DNA of 64,000 nt from Pseudochelatococcus lubricantis (lineage in GTDB: Bacteria; Pseudomonadota; Alphaproteobacteria; Rhizobiales; Beijerinckiaceae), in assembly GCF_042432495.1 (NCBI RefSeq), contig NZ_JBHLXC010000006.1, forward strand, positions 1 to 64,000. Direction: 5' to 3'. Positions 15,928-24,695 of this stretch are shown here, one piece after another (position 1 is the stretch's first letter; each line of letters opens with the position of its first letter). The position numbers and the translations under genes were made by a program. The notes under the pieces are model-generated. The model had not been told where the DNA came from. It saw only the letters and a program-made list of their open reading frames with translations, and did not search any database.

Positions 15928-17295
15928 TCAGTGGCCCGGTACCGTGGCCACGGCGACCTGCGGATGCGTACGCCGGTTCAGGAAGAACATGGTGGACGCG
16001 GCGATCAGCGCCGGCAGCGCGCCGATGAGGAACAGCGTCTGCAAGGGCATGCTCGCCGACAGCAGCACGCCGCCGACCACGGGGCCCAGAATCGAGCCGA
16101 CGCGGCCGATGCCGAGGGCGAAACCCACGCCCGTGGAACGCGCGGGCGTGCTGTAAATCCCGGCCGCGAGCGCGTTCATGTTGTTCTGGGCACCGTTGAC
16201 GCAAAAGCCGGCAACGAAAACCGCTACCGCAAGCGCCAGCCCGCCTTCTGTTCCGACGTAGCCGATGGCGGCAATGGCAAAGGCCGCCGCGAACAGCACG
16301 CCCCCGAGTATCCTGAAGGAGCCGGCGCGGTCGATGACGCGCGCGAGCACGATGGTGCCGACTATGCCGCCCGCGTTCAGCAACGCGGTGAACAGAATGG
16401 CGCGGGAGAGGGCGATGCCCGCATGCTGCAAGGTCAGCGGCAGCCAGCTGATCAGGAAGTAATACATGAGCAGGTTCATGAAGAACGTCACCCACAACAG
16501 CAGCGTGATGGCGATCCGACTGGGGCCGAACAGCTCCGCGCGCGCCGTCGTGCGATTGGCGTCGTTGACTTTTTGCGACGTCAGGAAGGTCGGTTTTTCC
16601 GGCAGCCGCGCGTTCGGCACGGCCCGGGCGATCAGCTTCGCCGCCCGCGCCTCGGCGCCGCTTCTGGTAACGAGGAAGCGGACGGACTCCGGCAATACCG
16701 GGATCAGGACAGCCATGAGAACCAGTGGAACGACGCCGCCGACCAGAAAAACGCTTTGCCAGCCGAACGCCGGGATCATTTGCGCCGCCAGAAGGCCGCC
16801 GACAACGGCACCGAACGGAAAACCGCAGAACATGACGCCGACGGCCGTCGAGCGCCAGCGCGCCGGCGTATATTCGGCGCTGAGGGCGATGACGTTCGGC
16901 ATGGCGCCGCCGAGCCCCAGTCCCGTCAGGAACCGCAGCACGATCAGCGTCTCGATGGATTGCGCAAACATCGTCGCGAGCGAGAACACCGCCATGAGCG
17001 CCACGGACGCGACGATCGCCAGCTTTCGGCCGAAGCGGTCGGCAATCGGCCCCAAAGCGAGCGCGCCGACCATCATGCCGATGAGCCCAACCGAGAAAAC
17101 CGGCCCGAAGGCGGCTGGACCCAGGCCCCATTCCTTTGCCAGAACAGGCGCCACGTAGGCAATGGCCTGCGTGTCGAAACCGTCGATCACGGTGACCGCC
17201 GCGCACAGGCCAACCGTCATCGTCTGAAAAGGCGTCCATTGCCCCTCGTCGATCAACCGATCGACGTCAAGGGGCGTTTCACTCTCACGCATCAT
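15928..17295 (-). CDS. MFS transporter, aromatic acid:H+ symporter (AAHS) type
   Basis: This 455-residue protein has 12 membrane segments and the AAHS motifs: VIDGFDTQAIAYVAPVLAKEW in helix 1, GPIADRFGRK in loop 2-3, RFLTGLGLGGAMPN in helix 4 and PESVRFL before the central loop. Members import benzoate-type and hydroxylated aromatic acids. The ATG at 17295, the first of two, has GGGAGGA 5-11 nt upstream; the frame continues upstream without homology. It is the last gene of a leftward operon with a flavin monooxygenase, maleylacetate reductase and hydroxyquinol dioxygenase, 56 bp after the dioxygenase, so it probably imports the aromatic substrate of that pathway. Confidence 0.9.
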   Translation of the reverse strand: MMRESETPLDVDRLIDEGQWTPFQTMTVGLCAAVTVIDGFDTQAIAYVAPVLAKEWGLGPAAFGPVFSVGLIGMMVGALALGPIADRFGRKLAIVASVALMAVFSLATMFAQSIETLIVLRFLTGLGLGGAMPNVIALSAEYTPARWRSTAVGVMFCGFPFGAVVGGLLAAQMIPAFGWQSVFLVGGVVPLVLMAVLIPVLPESVRFLVTRSGAEARAAKLIARAVPNARLPEKPTFLTSQKVNDANRTTARAELFGPSRIAITLLLWVTFFMNLLMYYFLISWLPLTLQHAGIALSRAILFTALLNAGGIVGTIVLARVIDRAGSFRILGGVLFAAAFAIAAIGYVGTEGGLALAVAVFVAGFCVNGAQNNMNALAAGIYSTPARSTGVGFALGIGRVGSILGPVVGGVLLSASMPLQTLFLIGALPALIAASTMFFLNRRTHPQVAVATVPGH

Positions 17296-17351
17296 TTTCC
17301 TCCCTGATGTGAAAATCCGGTTCTTGCCGGCGGTTGTCCCGCGTTGCCCCG

Positions 17352-18239
17352 TCATGAAGGGGGAACGGCCTTGTCCCGCGCGGCACCCGGGCTGACGTCC
17401 GCTTTCGGCACGAGAACGAAATCGAAGGGCGAGCGCCACAAGGTCGGCCCGTCGTCGACACGCTCGAAAGGAGCCACGAGCGACTTCTTCACCCCGAAGA
17501 CGGTGTCGGAGCCGAGATAGGGGTCGCCCCCGACGAAGGTGTGCGTCACCAGCTTCTGGTAGCCCTCAGCCGTCACGAGGTAGTGCATGTGCGCCGGACG
17601 ATAGGGGTGGCGGCCGAGATGGCCGAGCATCTGTCCGACAGGCCCGTCGTCCGGGATCGGATAGGACACCGGCTTGATGCCGATGAAGCTGTAGCGCCCG
17701 TCGGGGCCGGTCACGAAGATGCCGCGGTTGTTCCATTTCGGCTGGATGCCGGGCTGCTGGACGTCATAGAATCCCTCGGCATTATCCGACCAAACATCGA
17801 CCCGTGCTCCCTCGATCGGACTGCCGTCGAGGTCGACGACCCGGCCCTCGTAGAGGCAGCTTTCGCCCTTGCCGTCGAGGCTGATGCACTCGCCCATCCG
17901 GCGCACCGGGGCGCCCGCCACGTGGAAAGGGCCGAACACGGTGTTCTCCGTCGCGCCTTCCGGGCGGCGGTTGTTGATGGCGTCGACCAGCATGGAGAAG
18001 CCGAGCGTGTCGGATAGCAGGATGAACTCCTGCCGCTCGCCGCTGCAAATCTGGCCGGTCCTGGTCAGGAAATCGATGCCGATCTCCCATTCCGCCTGCG
18101 TCAGGTGGATTTCCCGGGCGAAGGCGTGCAGGTGCTTCACGAGACAGGACATGACTTCCGCCAGACGCGGATCGATGTCCTGTCCCATGCGCGCGTTGAC
18201 GGCCTCGACGGAGCCTTCTTCGGTGAAATAGGCTGTCAT
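17352..18239 (-). CDS. Hydroxyquinol 1,2-dioxygenase (intradiol ring-cleavage)
   Basis: The 295-residue protein has the N-terminal helical dimer domain and the C-terminal intradiol dioxygenase domain. The four iron ligands are visible: tyrosines in EGFYDVQ and KPVSYPIPDD and histidines in RPAHMHYL. The conserved Arg lies just before RPAHMH. The length and the NTVFGPFHVAGAP segment fit hydroxyquinol rather than catechol dioxygenases. It opens 1,2,4-trihydroxybenzene to maleylacetate with O2. The ATG at 18239 is preceded by AGAGGAAAC; the frame runs further upstream only by reading another gene out of frame. Maleylacetate reductase is encoded immediately upstream, which supports the assignment. 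Confidence 0.9.
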   Translation of the reverse strand: MTAYFTEEGSVEAVNARMGQDIDPRLAEVMSCLVKHLHAFAREIHLTQAEWEIGIDFLTRTGQICSGERQEFILLSDTLGFSMLVDAINNRRPEGATENTVFGPFHVAGAPVRRMGECISLDGKGESCLYEGRVVDLDGSPIEGARVDVWSDNAEGFYDVQQPGIQPKWNNRGIFVTGPDGRYSFIGIKPVSYPIPDDGPVGQMLGHLGRHPYRPAHMHYLVTAEGYQKLVTHTFVGGDPYLGSDTVFGVKKSLVAPFERVDDGPTLWRSPFDFVLVPKADVSPGAARDKAVPPS

Positions 18240-18292
18240 GTTCGTTTCCTCTTTATGTCGTTGTGCCCGTCCGCCGGGCCGGCACGCGCGGC

Positions 18293-19354
18293 CTATTGCG
18301 GACGGGCGCCTTCCCACGCGCGCTGCAGCAGGGCGCGGATGGCGCCCCGTTCGACGGGGCGCGGGTTCCAGTAGGGATTTTTCACCGCGAGGTCGGCGGC
18401 CCGGTCGAGATCGGCTTTGGCGAGTCCGAGGTCTCTCAGCGCCAGCGGAGCGCCGAGCGCCGCCGCAAAGTCGTAAAGCCCGCCGCCGACCGAACCGCCG
18501 AAGAGTTCCGCGACCGGCGCGAGTTCCCGCGCCGCCGCCCCGGCGTTGTAGGCGGCGGAGTGCGGCAGCAGGACCGCGTGGGTCTCGGCATGCGGCAGGT
18601 CGAAGCTGCCGCCGAGCGTGTGGCAAAGCTTGTGGTGCAGCGCCATGCCGACGGCGCCCAGCACGGTGCCGCAAAGCCACGAGCCGAACTGCGTGCTCTC
18701 GCGCGCGGCGAGATTGCCCGGATCGGCCACGACCCGCGGCAGCCCCTCCCTGAAGGCGCGGAGGCCGCCCAGCGCGAGCTGGTCCGACAGCGGATTGGCG
18801 TCGCGTGCATAGAGCGCCTCGACCGCATGCGCCATGGCGTTGAGCCCGCTGGTGACGGTCAGCCCGACGGGCAGCGTCGCCACGAGTTCGGGGTCGTAAA
18901 GGATCACCTCCGGCTGGACCTTCGGCGAGCGCAGGGTTTCCTTGACACCGTTCGCCGTCTGGCCCAGCACGGGCGTCGCCTCGGAGCCCGCGTAGGTCGT
19001 CGGCAGCACGATCTGCGGCAGGTCCGTGCGCAGGGCAATCGCCTTGCCGAGCCCGATGGTGGAGCCGCCGCCGATGGCGACGATGCAATCGGCGCCCCGG
19101 GCGGCCTCGACGGCCGCCTCGGTGATCTCGACGGGCGTATGCATCGCCGCCCGGCTGAACAGCCCGTGCGCGAGCGCGCCGAGCTGCGCGCATACCGCCT
19201 CGCCCTGCGCGGCCTGCTGAGGCGTCGTCAGCACCAGCGCGCGGGACAGGCCGAGCGCCACGACCTCGGCGCCGATCCCGGCGCGGACGCCTGCGCCGAG
19301 GCACACGCGCACCGGCGGATGTCCGGGCTCGAAGCCCGCATGGAACGTCCGCAT
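18293..19354 (-). CDS. Maleylacetate reductase
   Basis: This 353-residue member of the iron-type alcohol dehydrogenase family has the nucleotide-binding GGGSTIGLGKA motif and the typical maleylacetate reductase segments PTTYAGSEATP, SGLNAMAHAVEALYA and LHHKLCHTLGGSF, with a histidine cluster at the active site. It reduces maleylacetate to 3-oxoadipate with NADH. It begins 3 bp after the monooxygenase stop and lies 53 bp upstream of the dioxygenase gene that makes its substrate. 3-Oxoadipate would then need a CoA-transferase and thiolase, which are not in the window. Confidence 0.93.
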   Translation of the reverse strand: MRTFHAGFEPGHPPVRVCLGAGVRAGIGAEVVALGLSRALVLTTPQQAAQGEAVCAQLGALAHGLFSRAAMHTPVEITEAAVEAARGADCIVAIGGGSTIGLGKAIALRTDLPQIVLPTTYAGSEATPVLGQTANGVKETLRSPKVQPEVILYDPELVATLPVGLTVTSGLNAMAHAVEALYARDANPLSDQLALGGLRAFREGLPRVVADPGNLAARESTQFGSWLCGTVLGAVGMALHHKLCHTLGGSFDLPHAETHAVLLPHSAAYNAGAAARELAPVAELFGGSVGGGLYDFAAALGAPLALRDLGLAKADLDRAADLAVKNPYWNPRPVERGAIRALLQRAWEGARPQ

Positions 19355-19357
19355 GGC

Positions 19358-20566
19358 CTATACCGCCTTTTTCAGGAAGCCGGCGATCTGGCGATAGCTC
19401 GCGGCCACTTCCTCAAGCTCCTCCGCGGTAATCAGATCCTCGATCCGGTCCTCCGGCCCCTTGACGCGGGCGGCCGCGATGTCGAGGACGCGCTCCGGGC
19501 CCGATTTGCGGTTGTTGAGCACGACATTCGTCGTGACCGGGCGGCGCAGCGTCTCGTAGGCGAGGAGGCCCTCCGGCCCCGGCTGCGCGGCCAGCGCATC
19601 GGCAAGGGTCCGCGCATCGACGATGGCCTGCGAAGCACCGTTCGCGCCCATCGGATACATGGGATGCGCGGCATCGCCCAGAAGCGTGACCCGCCCCTGC
19701 GTCCACCACGGCAGCGGATCGCGGTCGATCATCGGATATTGCGTAATGTGCTGGGTATTCCTGAGGAGCGCCGGTATATCGATGTCCTGCATCCGGAATT
19801 CCTGAAACTCGGCGATGAAGTCGCGGTCTCCCTCCCGCGTCCAGTCCGCTTCTTCGGCGGCGCGCGGCTGGTCGTGGCGCACCTCGGCCACCCAGTTGAT
19901 GAGCGCCTTGCCGTCACGCGCGGCGCGGCCGCTGATCGGATAGCAGACGAATTTCACGTCATGGTCGCCGGCGATGAACATGGTCCGCCCGTCGGCGAAG
20001 GGCGCCTGCAGATTGGCGCCGCGCCACATCATGGTGCCTTCGTAATGCGCCGGCCCCTCGTCGGGATGAAGCTGCTGGCGAATTTTCGAGCGGAAGCCGT
20101 CCGCGCCGATGAGGATATCGGCGTCGTGGACCGCGCCGTCGGCAAACGTCACCCGCACGCTGGCGTCATCCTGCGTGAAGCCGGTCGCCGCCTTGCCGGT
20201 GGTCACCGCCTCATGGCCGAGCCGCGCGCGGAGCGTATCGAGCAGCAGGAACTGCAGCTCGCCGCGATGGATCGAGTATTGCGGATACTCGAAGCCCGCC
20301 TCGACCGAGCGCGGATCGGACTGGATCAGGTGGCCGAAGCGCGTGCGGTACTCAATGGCGCGGGTGCGGATCGCCATCTCGTCGAGCGCCTCGCCCAGCC
20401 CCAGCCCGTGCAGCACGCCGGCCGCGTGGGGCATGACGTTGATGCCCACGCCCAGCGGCTGCAGCGTTTCCACCGCCTCGAAAACCTGAACCGCATGGCC
20501 CTTCTCATGCAGGCACAGCGCGGCCGCGAGCCCGCCGATACCGGCGCCCGCAATAGCAATCTTCAT
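19358..20566 (-). CDS. FAD-dependent aromatic hydroxylase (salicylate/resorcinol hydroxylase-like)
   Basis: The 402-residue class A flavin monooxygenase has the dinucleotide motif GAGIGGLAAAL at residues 7-17, the DG motif region ILIGADGFRSKIR, and the FAD ribityl motif LLGDAAHPMYPMGANG. These enzymes use NAD(P)H and O2 to hydroxylate phenols, sometimes with decarboxylation. Because the operon continues with hydroxyquinol dioxygenase and maleylacetate reductase, the likely product is hydroxyquinol, made from resorcinol or a dihydroxybenzoate; the precise substrate is not shown by sequence. The ATG at 20566 has ACGGAG 8-13 nt upstream and starts the homology; the 22 upstream in-frame residues do not match the family. 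It is the first gene of the operon and lies downstream of the operator at 20796-20826. Confidence 0.85.
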   Translation of the reverse strand: MKIAIAGAGIGGLAAALCLHEKGHAVQVFEAVETLQPLGVGINVMPHAAGVLHGLGLGEALDEMAIRTRAIEYRTRFGHLIQSDPRSVEAGFEYPQYSIHRGELQFLLLDTLRARLGHEAVTTGKAATGFTQDDASVRVTFADGAVHDADILIGADGFRSKIRQQLHPDEGPAHYEGTMMWRGANLQAPFADGRTMFIAGDHDVKFVCYPISGRAARDGKALINWVAEVRHDQPRAAEEADWTREGDRDFIAEFQEFRMQDIDIPALLRNTQHITQYPMIDRDPLPWWTQGRVTLLGDAAHPMYPMGANGASQAIVDARTLADALAAQPGPEGLLAYETLRRPVTTNVVLNNRKSGPERVLDIAAARVKGPEDRIEDLITAEELEEVAASYRQIAGFLKKAV

Positions 20567-20987
20567 CGTGAAATCTCCGTTGACGGTTTCTCTTTTCCGC
20601 TGCGCCTTCATCGAAGGGCAGGGCGACGGCATCCTCGGCCACGATGTCCACGGGCGACGGGTCCGGCGCGGCGAATACGGCTCCCCGTTCGTGTCACGCC
20701 GCCCGAACCCCAGCCGGGAACAGGCCGCACGCTGGCGATCACGCCGGGGTGCACGAATTTCCTCCCACTTTATTTTCGTTACATATAAAACAATAAGGTC
20801 ACCTGACTATATTAGTCAAGCGACCTGATGAAAAATTTGAATTTCGCAACGGGATGACCGCTCCGGAAGGAGGCGCCATCTGAGCATCTGTCTGATTATG
20901 AATATGTTTTCCGCAGACTGCCGCGTGTTTTCCGACAGGGTCCGTAGCCGGCCGGTATCGATGGCGGGCGCGAAAGGGTGTGCCGCC
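20567..20987 (-). promoter_or_regulatory. Promoter region and MarR-type operator of the hydroxyquinol operon
   Basis: This 421-bp gap has no convincing gene. At 20796-20826 is a 31-bp imperfect palindrome: arms AGGTCACCTGACTA and TAGTCAAGCGACCT around TAT match at 12 of 14 positions, and the inner TGACTA/TAGTCA is perfect. Read on the minus strand, TTGACT within the palindrome could be a -35 box, with TATTGT 18 bp later as -10, so bound repressor would block the promoter. The MarR gene just upstream is the natural candidate. The rest, 20567-20790, is a long leader with no recognised element. Confidence 0.6.
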
Positions 20988-21458
20988 TTACAGGTCGAGC
21001 GTGGCGAACCGCGCCCCATAGCCTGTCAGGCCGGCGACGATGGCGTTCATGGCCGTCTCGCCGAGTTCCGCACGCATCTCGGCTTCGGCGATGTCGACGG
21101 CGGTGCGAAACGCTTCGAGCCATTCGATTCCGGTCGGGGTGAAGACGATGAGCCGGGCGCGGCGATCGCTCGGGTCCTCGGTGCGGTCGACAAGGCCGAG
21201 ATTCGCGCATTGATCGACAAGCTCGCCCATGGCCTGCTTGCTCATGGACGCGCGCCGCGCCAGTTCCGTCAGGCGCGTGCCGGCGATGTCGAGATTGCGC
21301 GTGAGGCTGATGTGCGCGATCCGCGCTTCGGTGTGGCCCTTTTCGCTCATGACTTCCAGAACCCGCGCTTCGAAGCGGCGTACGGCGTTGTTGAGGAGGC
21401 GCCCGATGTTGGCATGCCGCCAGGCCGTGCCGGCGCGTTCGGTCAGTTCCTCCGTCAT
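20988..21458 (-). CDS. MarR-family transcriptional regulator, probable repressor of the hydroxyquinol operon
   Basis: The 156-residue protein is a full MarR fold: dimer helix (IGRLLNNAVRRFEARVLEVM), then LARRASMSKQAMGELVDQCANLGLVDR as the helix-turn-helix, then the wing with EDPSDRRARLIVFT and the C-terminal dimer helices. The D-R-R wing motif is intact. I start it at the ATG at 21458; GAGGAG ends 11 nt upstream, and a GTG at 21470 overlaps that site too closely. It is encoded upstream of, and in the same direction as, the hydroxyquinol operon, with the 31-bp palindrome between them. The likely ligand is a pathway phenol or its precursor. Confidence 0.88.
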   Translation of the reverse strand: MTEELTERAGTAWRHANIGRLLNNAVRRFEARVLEVMSEKGHTEARIAHISLTRNLDIAGTRLTELARRASMSKQAMGELVDQCANLGLVDRTEDPSDRRARLIVFTPTGIEWLEAFRTAVDIAEAEMRAELGETAMNAIVAGLTGYGARFATLDL

Positions 21459-21779
21459 CTGGACTGTCACTCCTCGGAAGCCGGGGCGGGGCGCGACCGT
21501 GGCGCCATCTCACCGGCGGTCCAGACCCCGTTTCCGGTCGTGCAAAGAAAATTCACGCCGGCAGCTCCAGTTTCGACGTCATCGCCCGTTCGATTTCCAT
21601 GTCAGTCAGTGTGGAACTGATAGCCCGCCGTGCGCCCGTTCGCAACCGAATGCGTTCCCGTGCGGCGATTGATACGCGCGGGTCCCGACCGACACCGTGA
21701 CGATCGCCATTTGATTTCGTCCTCGTGCCGCAATAACGTGCCGGCATAGCCCCCGTTTCGCGGAAGACAGGAGAACGCC
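21459..21779. other. 321-bp intergenic region between divergent genes
   Basis: This separates the MarR gene (leftward) from the tautomerase-like gene (rightward), so both promoters should lie here. Several short open frames cross it in multiple frames, none with homology, a ribosome site or a plausible composition. I see no palindrome like the one at 20796-20826. Confidence 0.4.
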
Positions 21780-22112
21780 TTGCCGCTGCTCACGATCCAT
21801 GTCGATCAGACAATCGAAACCGAACGGAAGGAAAGGCTTACGGAGACGCTTCCGTCTGTTCGCGACCTGCTGTGCCGCGAATTCAATGTCGACGCCTCCT
21901 TTTGCCAGCTCGCGGTCATCGAGGCCCGCGGGCTGGCGGACCAGGCACGGATCGCGGTGGAAATCCGCCTGCTGCCCAAGCCTGAGCGCACGCGCGACCT
22001 GATCATCTCGGCCTGTGAAAAACTGCGCGGCATCCTGCTGGAAGCGACCGGCGAACGGGCCGCCATCCGGGCGTTCACGCTCGATCCCGACGCCTACATC
22101 GTGCTTCGGTAG
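21780..22112 (+). CDS. Small tautomerase-superfamily-like protein (CHMI/MIF-type), TTG start
   Basis: The 110-residue protein reads Met-Pro-Leu-Leu-Thr-Ile at the start. A proline directly after the initiator is the catalytic base of the tautomerase superfamily once methionine is removed. This supports the TTG at 21780 as the start, with AGGAGAA about 5 nt upstream. The body has a beta-alpha-beta pattern (IHVDQTIETERKERLTETL, then VIEARGLADQARIAVEIRLLPK), as in 5-carboxymethyl-2-hydroxymuconate isomerase-like proteins. It could tautomerise a ring-cleavage product of either neighbouring aromatic pathway. It is transcribed alone, facing the end of the ABC transporter operon. The family call is moderate; the substrate is unknown. 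Confidence 0.6.
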   Translation: MPLLTIHVDQTIETERKERLTETLPSVRDLLCREFNVDASFCQLAVIEARGLADQARIAVEIRLLPKPERTRDLIISACEKLRGILLEATGERAAIRAFTLDPDAYIVLR

Positions 22113-22167
22113 GTCGGGGCATCGTCGCGCTTCATCCAGGTCCGGGCGGCCTGGCAGGGCCTGTCCA

Positions 22168-22935
22168 TCACGAGGCAGCGAGCGGCGTTGACGCCTCCCG
22201 CTGCGCGCCGGCTCCGTGGCCGACGCCGATGTACGTCTCCGTCACGCGGGGGTTGGCCGCCACTTCCCGTGCCGGCCCTTCCAGCGCGACAGTGCCGGTT
22301 TCCAGCACATAGGCATAATCGGCCACCGACAGCGCGGCGCGCGCGTTCTGCTCCACCAGCAGCACTGACATGCCTCTGTCCCGCAGGGATGCGACGGCCT
22401 CCAACACCTCGCGGACGATGCGCGGGGCGAGGCCGAGGCTCGGCTCGTCCAGCATCAGCAGCTTCGGCCGCGCCATCAGCGCGCGGGCGAGGGCCAGCAT
22501 CTGCCGCTCGCCGCCCGACAGCGTGCGCGCCTGCTGGGCGTGACGCTCCCGAAGGCGTGGAAAGAGCGTGTACATGGCGTCGAGGTCGCGGGCGCGGCTG
22601 TCGTCGCGCACATGGCGGCGGCTGTAGCCGCCGAGCAGCAGATTGTCCGCCACGCTCATCTGCGCGAACAGCTCGCGCTTCTCCGGCACGAGGCAGAGGC
22701 CCGCGCCGACGCGCGCCTCCACCTTCGTCTGCATCACCTCCTGCCCGGCATAGACGATCCGGCCGCGGCTCGGCAGGAGGCCCATGACGGCGTTGAGCAG
22801 CGTGGACTTGCCAGCGCCGTTCGGCCCGATGACGGTGACGATGCGCCCTTCCGGAATGGCGAGGCCGACGCCCGAAATGGCCTCCACCTTGCCATAGGCG
22901 ACGGTGAGGTTTTCCACCTTCAGCAGCAGGGTCAT
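22168..22935 (-). CDS. livF: LivF-type ABC transporter ATP-binding protein
   Basis: The 255-residue ATPase has Walker A GPNGAGKST at 37-45, a signature LSGGERQMLALARALM near 138-153, Walker B LLMLDEPSLGLAP and a switch region LLVEQNARAAL. The SVADNLLLGGYSRR and CLVPEKRELF segments are typical of LivF rather than LivG. It pairs with the ATPase half of the preceding fused protein to power branched-chain-type uptake. Its start overlaps the stop of the LivM-LivG gene by ATGA. It is the last gene of the leftward operon that begins with the binding protein at 26937. The context suggests the substrate is an aromatic acid or amino acid rather than leucine. Confidence 0.93.
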   Translation of the reverse strand: MTLLLKVENLTVAYGKVEAISGVGLAIPEGRIVTVIGPNGAGKSTLLNAVMGLLPSRGRIVYAGQEVMQTKVEARVGAGLCLVPEKRELFAQMSVADNLLLGGYSRRHVRDDSRARDLDAMYTLFPRLRERHAQQARTLSGGERQMLALARALMARPKLLMLDEPSLGLAPRIVREVLEAVASLRDRGMSVLLVEQNARAALSVADYAYVLETGTVALEGPAREVAANPRVTETYIGVGHGAGAQREASTPLAAS

Positions 22936-24695
22936 ACCGCCCCTCCGAGATATGCTTCGAGCACGGCGGGATCGTTCTGCACGGCGCCCGGGACGCCGCT
23001 GGCGATGGGACGGCCGAACTCCATGACCACGAGGCGGTCCACCAGGTTCATCACGAAATCCATGTCGTGCTCGACGATGAGGATGCTCATGCCTTCGGCG
23101 CGCAGGCTGTCCAGCAGGGCGGCGAGCGCCTGCTTCTCGTGATAGCGCAGGCCGGCAGCGGGCTCATCCAGCAGCAGCACGACAGGGTCGGAGGCAAGCG
23201 CGCGGGCGATTTCCACGATGCGCTGCTGGCCGAGCGCGAGGCTGCCCGCCGGCACGTTCCGGCTGTCGGCGAGGCCGACACGTTCGAGCTGGCGCAGCGC
23301 CTCCGCCAGCAGCGCGCCTTCCTCCTTCCTGTCCAGCCGGAGAATGGCGGAGAGGATGCCCTTGCGGCTGCGCATGTGGGCGCCCAGCGCCACGTTCTCC
23401 AGCACCGACATGTCGCCGCGCAGCTGCACGTGCTGGAAGGTGCGGGCGAGGCCGAGGCGGGCAATGGCGCGGGAGGTGAGCCCGTTCGCCGCCCGTCCGA
23501 GTACGCTGATCGCGCCGCCCGTCAGCGGCAGGACGCCGCTCAGCAGGTTGAACAGCGTGCTCTTGCCTGCGCCGTTGGGGCCGATGACGCCGAGAATCTC
23601 GCCCGCCTTCAGCGTGAACGATACCTCGTTCACCGCCACGAGGCCGCCGAAGCGCCGCACGACCTTGTCGGCGACGAGTACCGTTTCCCCGCGTGCCGGC
23701 CGATCGCGCATCGGCAGAGAGGGCGCGTCGTCCGGCACCTTCAGCGGCTCCGGCGCCGGCAGCCGCCGCGTCACGAAGGGCACGATGCCGGCGCGGGCGT
23801 TCTGCAGCAGAACGATGATGAGCACGCCGTAGGCGACGATCTCGATCGCGCCGCTCACGCCGAGGACGCGGGCTGCGACGTCCTGCAGCACATCGCGCAG
23901 CACCACCATGACGCCCGCGCCAACCACCGCGCCGGCGAGCTGGCCGACACCCCCCACAACGGCCATGAACAGATATTCGATGCCGACGTTGAGGCCGAAG
24001 GGCGTGGGGTTCACGAAGCGCACCAGATGGGCATAGAGCCAGCCGGAAGCCGCGGCGAGCAAGGCCGCGTGGACGAAGATCGCGACCTTGAGGCGAGTGG
24101 TGTCTACGCCGAAGGCCTCCGCCATTGTGCTGCGTCCGCGTAGGCAGCGGATGGCCCGCCCGGCGCGCGAGCCGAGCAGGTTGTGCACCGACAGAAGCCC
24201 CAGCAGCACGAAGATCCAGATGAGGAACGAGAAGCTGCGGGCGTCGTCGAGCACCACGCCGAACAGGCTCACCGCCGGCAGGCCGGTGATGCCGTCGTGC
24301 GCGCCCAGCACCGGCAGGTTGCCCACGAGATAGTAGAGGCTGAGGCTCCAGGCGATGGTGCTGAGCGGCAGGTAATGGCCGGACAGGCGCAGCGTCACCG
24401 CGCCGATGGCGAGGGCGCAGGCCGCGGCCGCGAACAGGCCGAGCGGCAGCGCGAACCACGGCGAGAAGCCCCAGGCCGTCGTCGCATAGGCGGTTGCGTA
24501 GGCGCCGATGCCGACGAAGGCGGCCTGGCCGAAGGAGGTGAGTCCGCCGATGCCGGTGAGCAGCACGATGCCGAGGGTGGCGAGACTGCCGAGGCCGATG
24601 TAGTTGAGCAGCGTCACGTAATACTCGGGCAGGACGAGCGGGGCAGCCGCCAGCGCCAGCAGGAAGACGGCGAGCAGTGTTGTGCGGATGGTCAT
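22932..24695 (-). CDS. Fused LivM-type permease and LivG-type ATPase
   Basis: One 587-residue chain contains an N-terminal LivM permease (about residues 1-305, eight or more membrane segments, LTGIGGLTSFGQAAFVGIGAYA, then GRAIRCLRGRSTMAEAFGVD) and a C-terminal LivG ATPase (about 337-587; Walker A GPNGAGKST at 372-380, LALGQQRIVEIARALA signature, LLLDEPAAGL Walker B, IVEHDMDFVM). A proline-rich linker, about 306-335, joins them. Such fusions occur in several proteobacteria. The ATG at 24695 overlaps the livH stop by ATGA. The signature has LGQQ in place of LSGGQ, which is normal for LivG proteins. The upstream open frame is livH read in another frame. Confidence 0.93.
   Translation of the reverse strand: MTIRTTLLAVFLLALAAAPLVLPEYYVTLLNYIGLGSLATLGIVLLTGIGGLTSFGQAAFVGIGAYATAYATTAWGFSPWFALPLGLFAAAACALAIGAVTLRLSGHYLPLSTIAWSLSLYYLVGNLPVLGAHDGITGLPAVSLFGVVLDDARSFSFLIWIFVLLGLLSVHNLLGSRAGRAIRCLRGRSTMAEAFGVDTTRLKVAIFVHAALLAAASGWLYAHLVRFVNPTPFGLNVGIEYLFMAVVGGVGQLAGAVVGAGVMVVLRDVLQDVAARVLGVSGAIEIVAYGVLIIVLLQNARAGIVPFVTRRLPAPEPLKVPDDAPSLPMRDRPARGETVLVADKVVRRFGGLVAVNEVSFTLKAGEILGVIGPNGAGKSTLFNLLSGVLPLTGGAISVLGRAANGLTSRAIARLGLARTFQHVQLRGDMSVLENVALGAHMRSRKGILSAILRLDRKEEGALLAEALRQLERVGLADSRNVPAGSLALGQQRIVEIARALASDPVVLLLDEPAAGLRYHEKQALAALLDSLRAEGMSILIVEHDMDFVMNLVDRLVVMEFGRPIASGVPGAVQNDPAVLEAYLGGAV

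Noticed and set aside
18263..20788. 841-residue open frame on the plus strand across the hydroxyquinol operon
   Set aside because: It runs antisense to three well-supported enzymes, has arginine- and histidine-rich composition and no recognisable domain.
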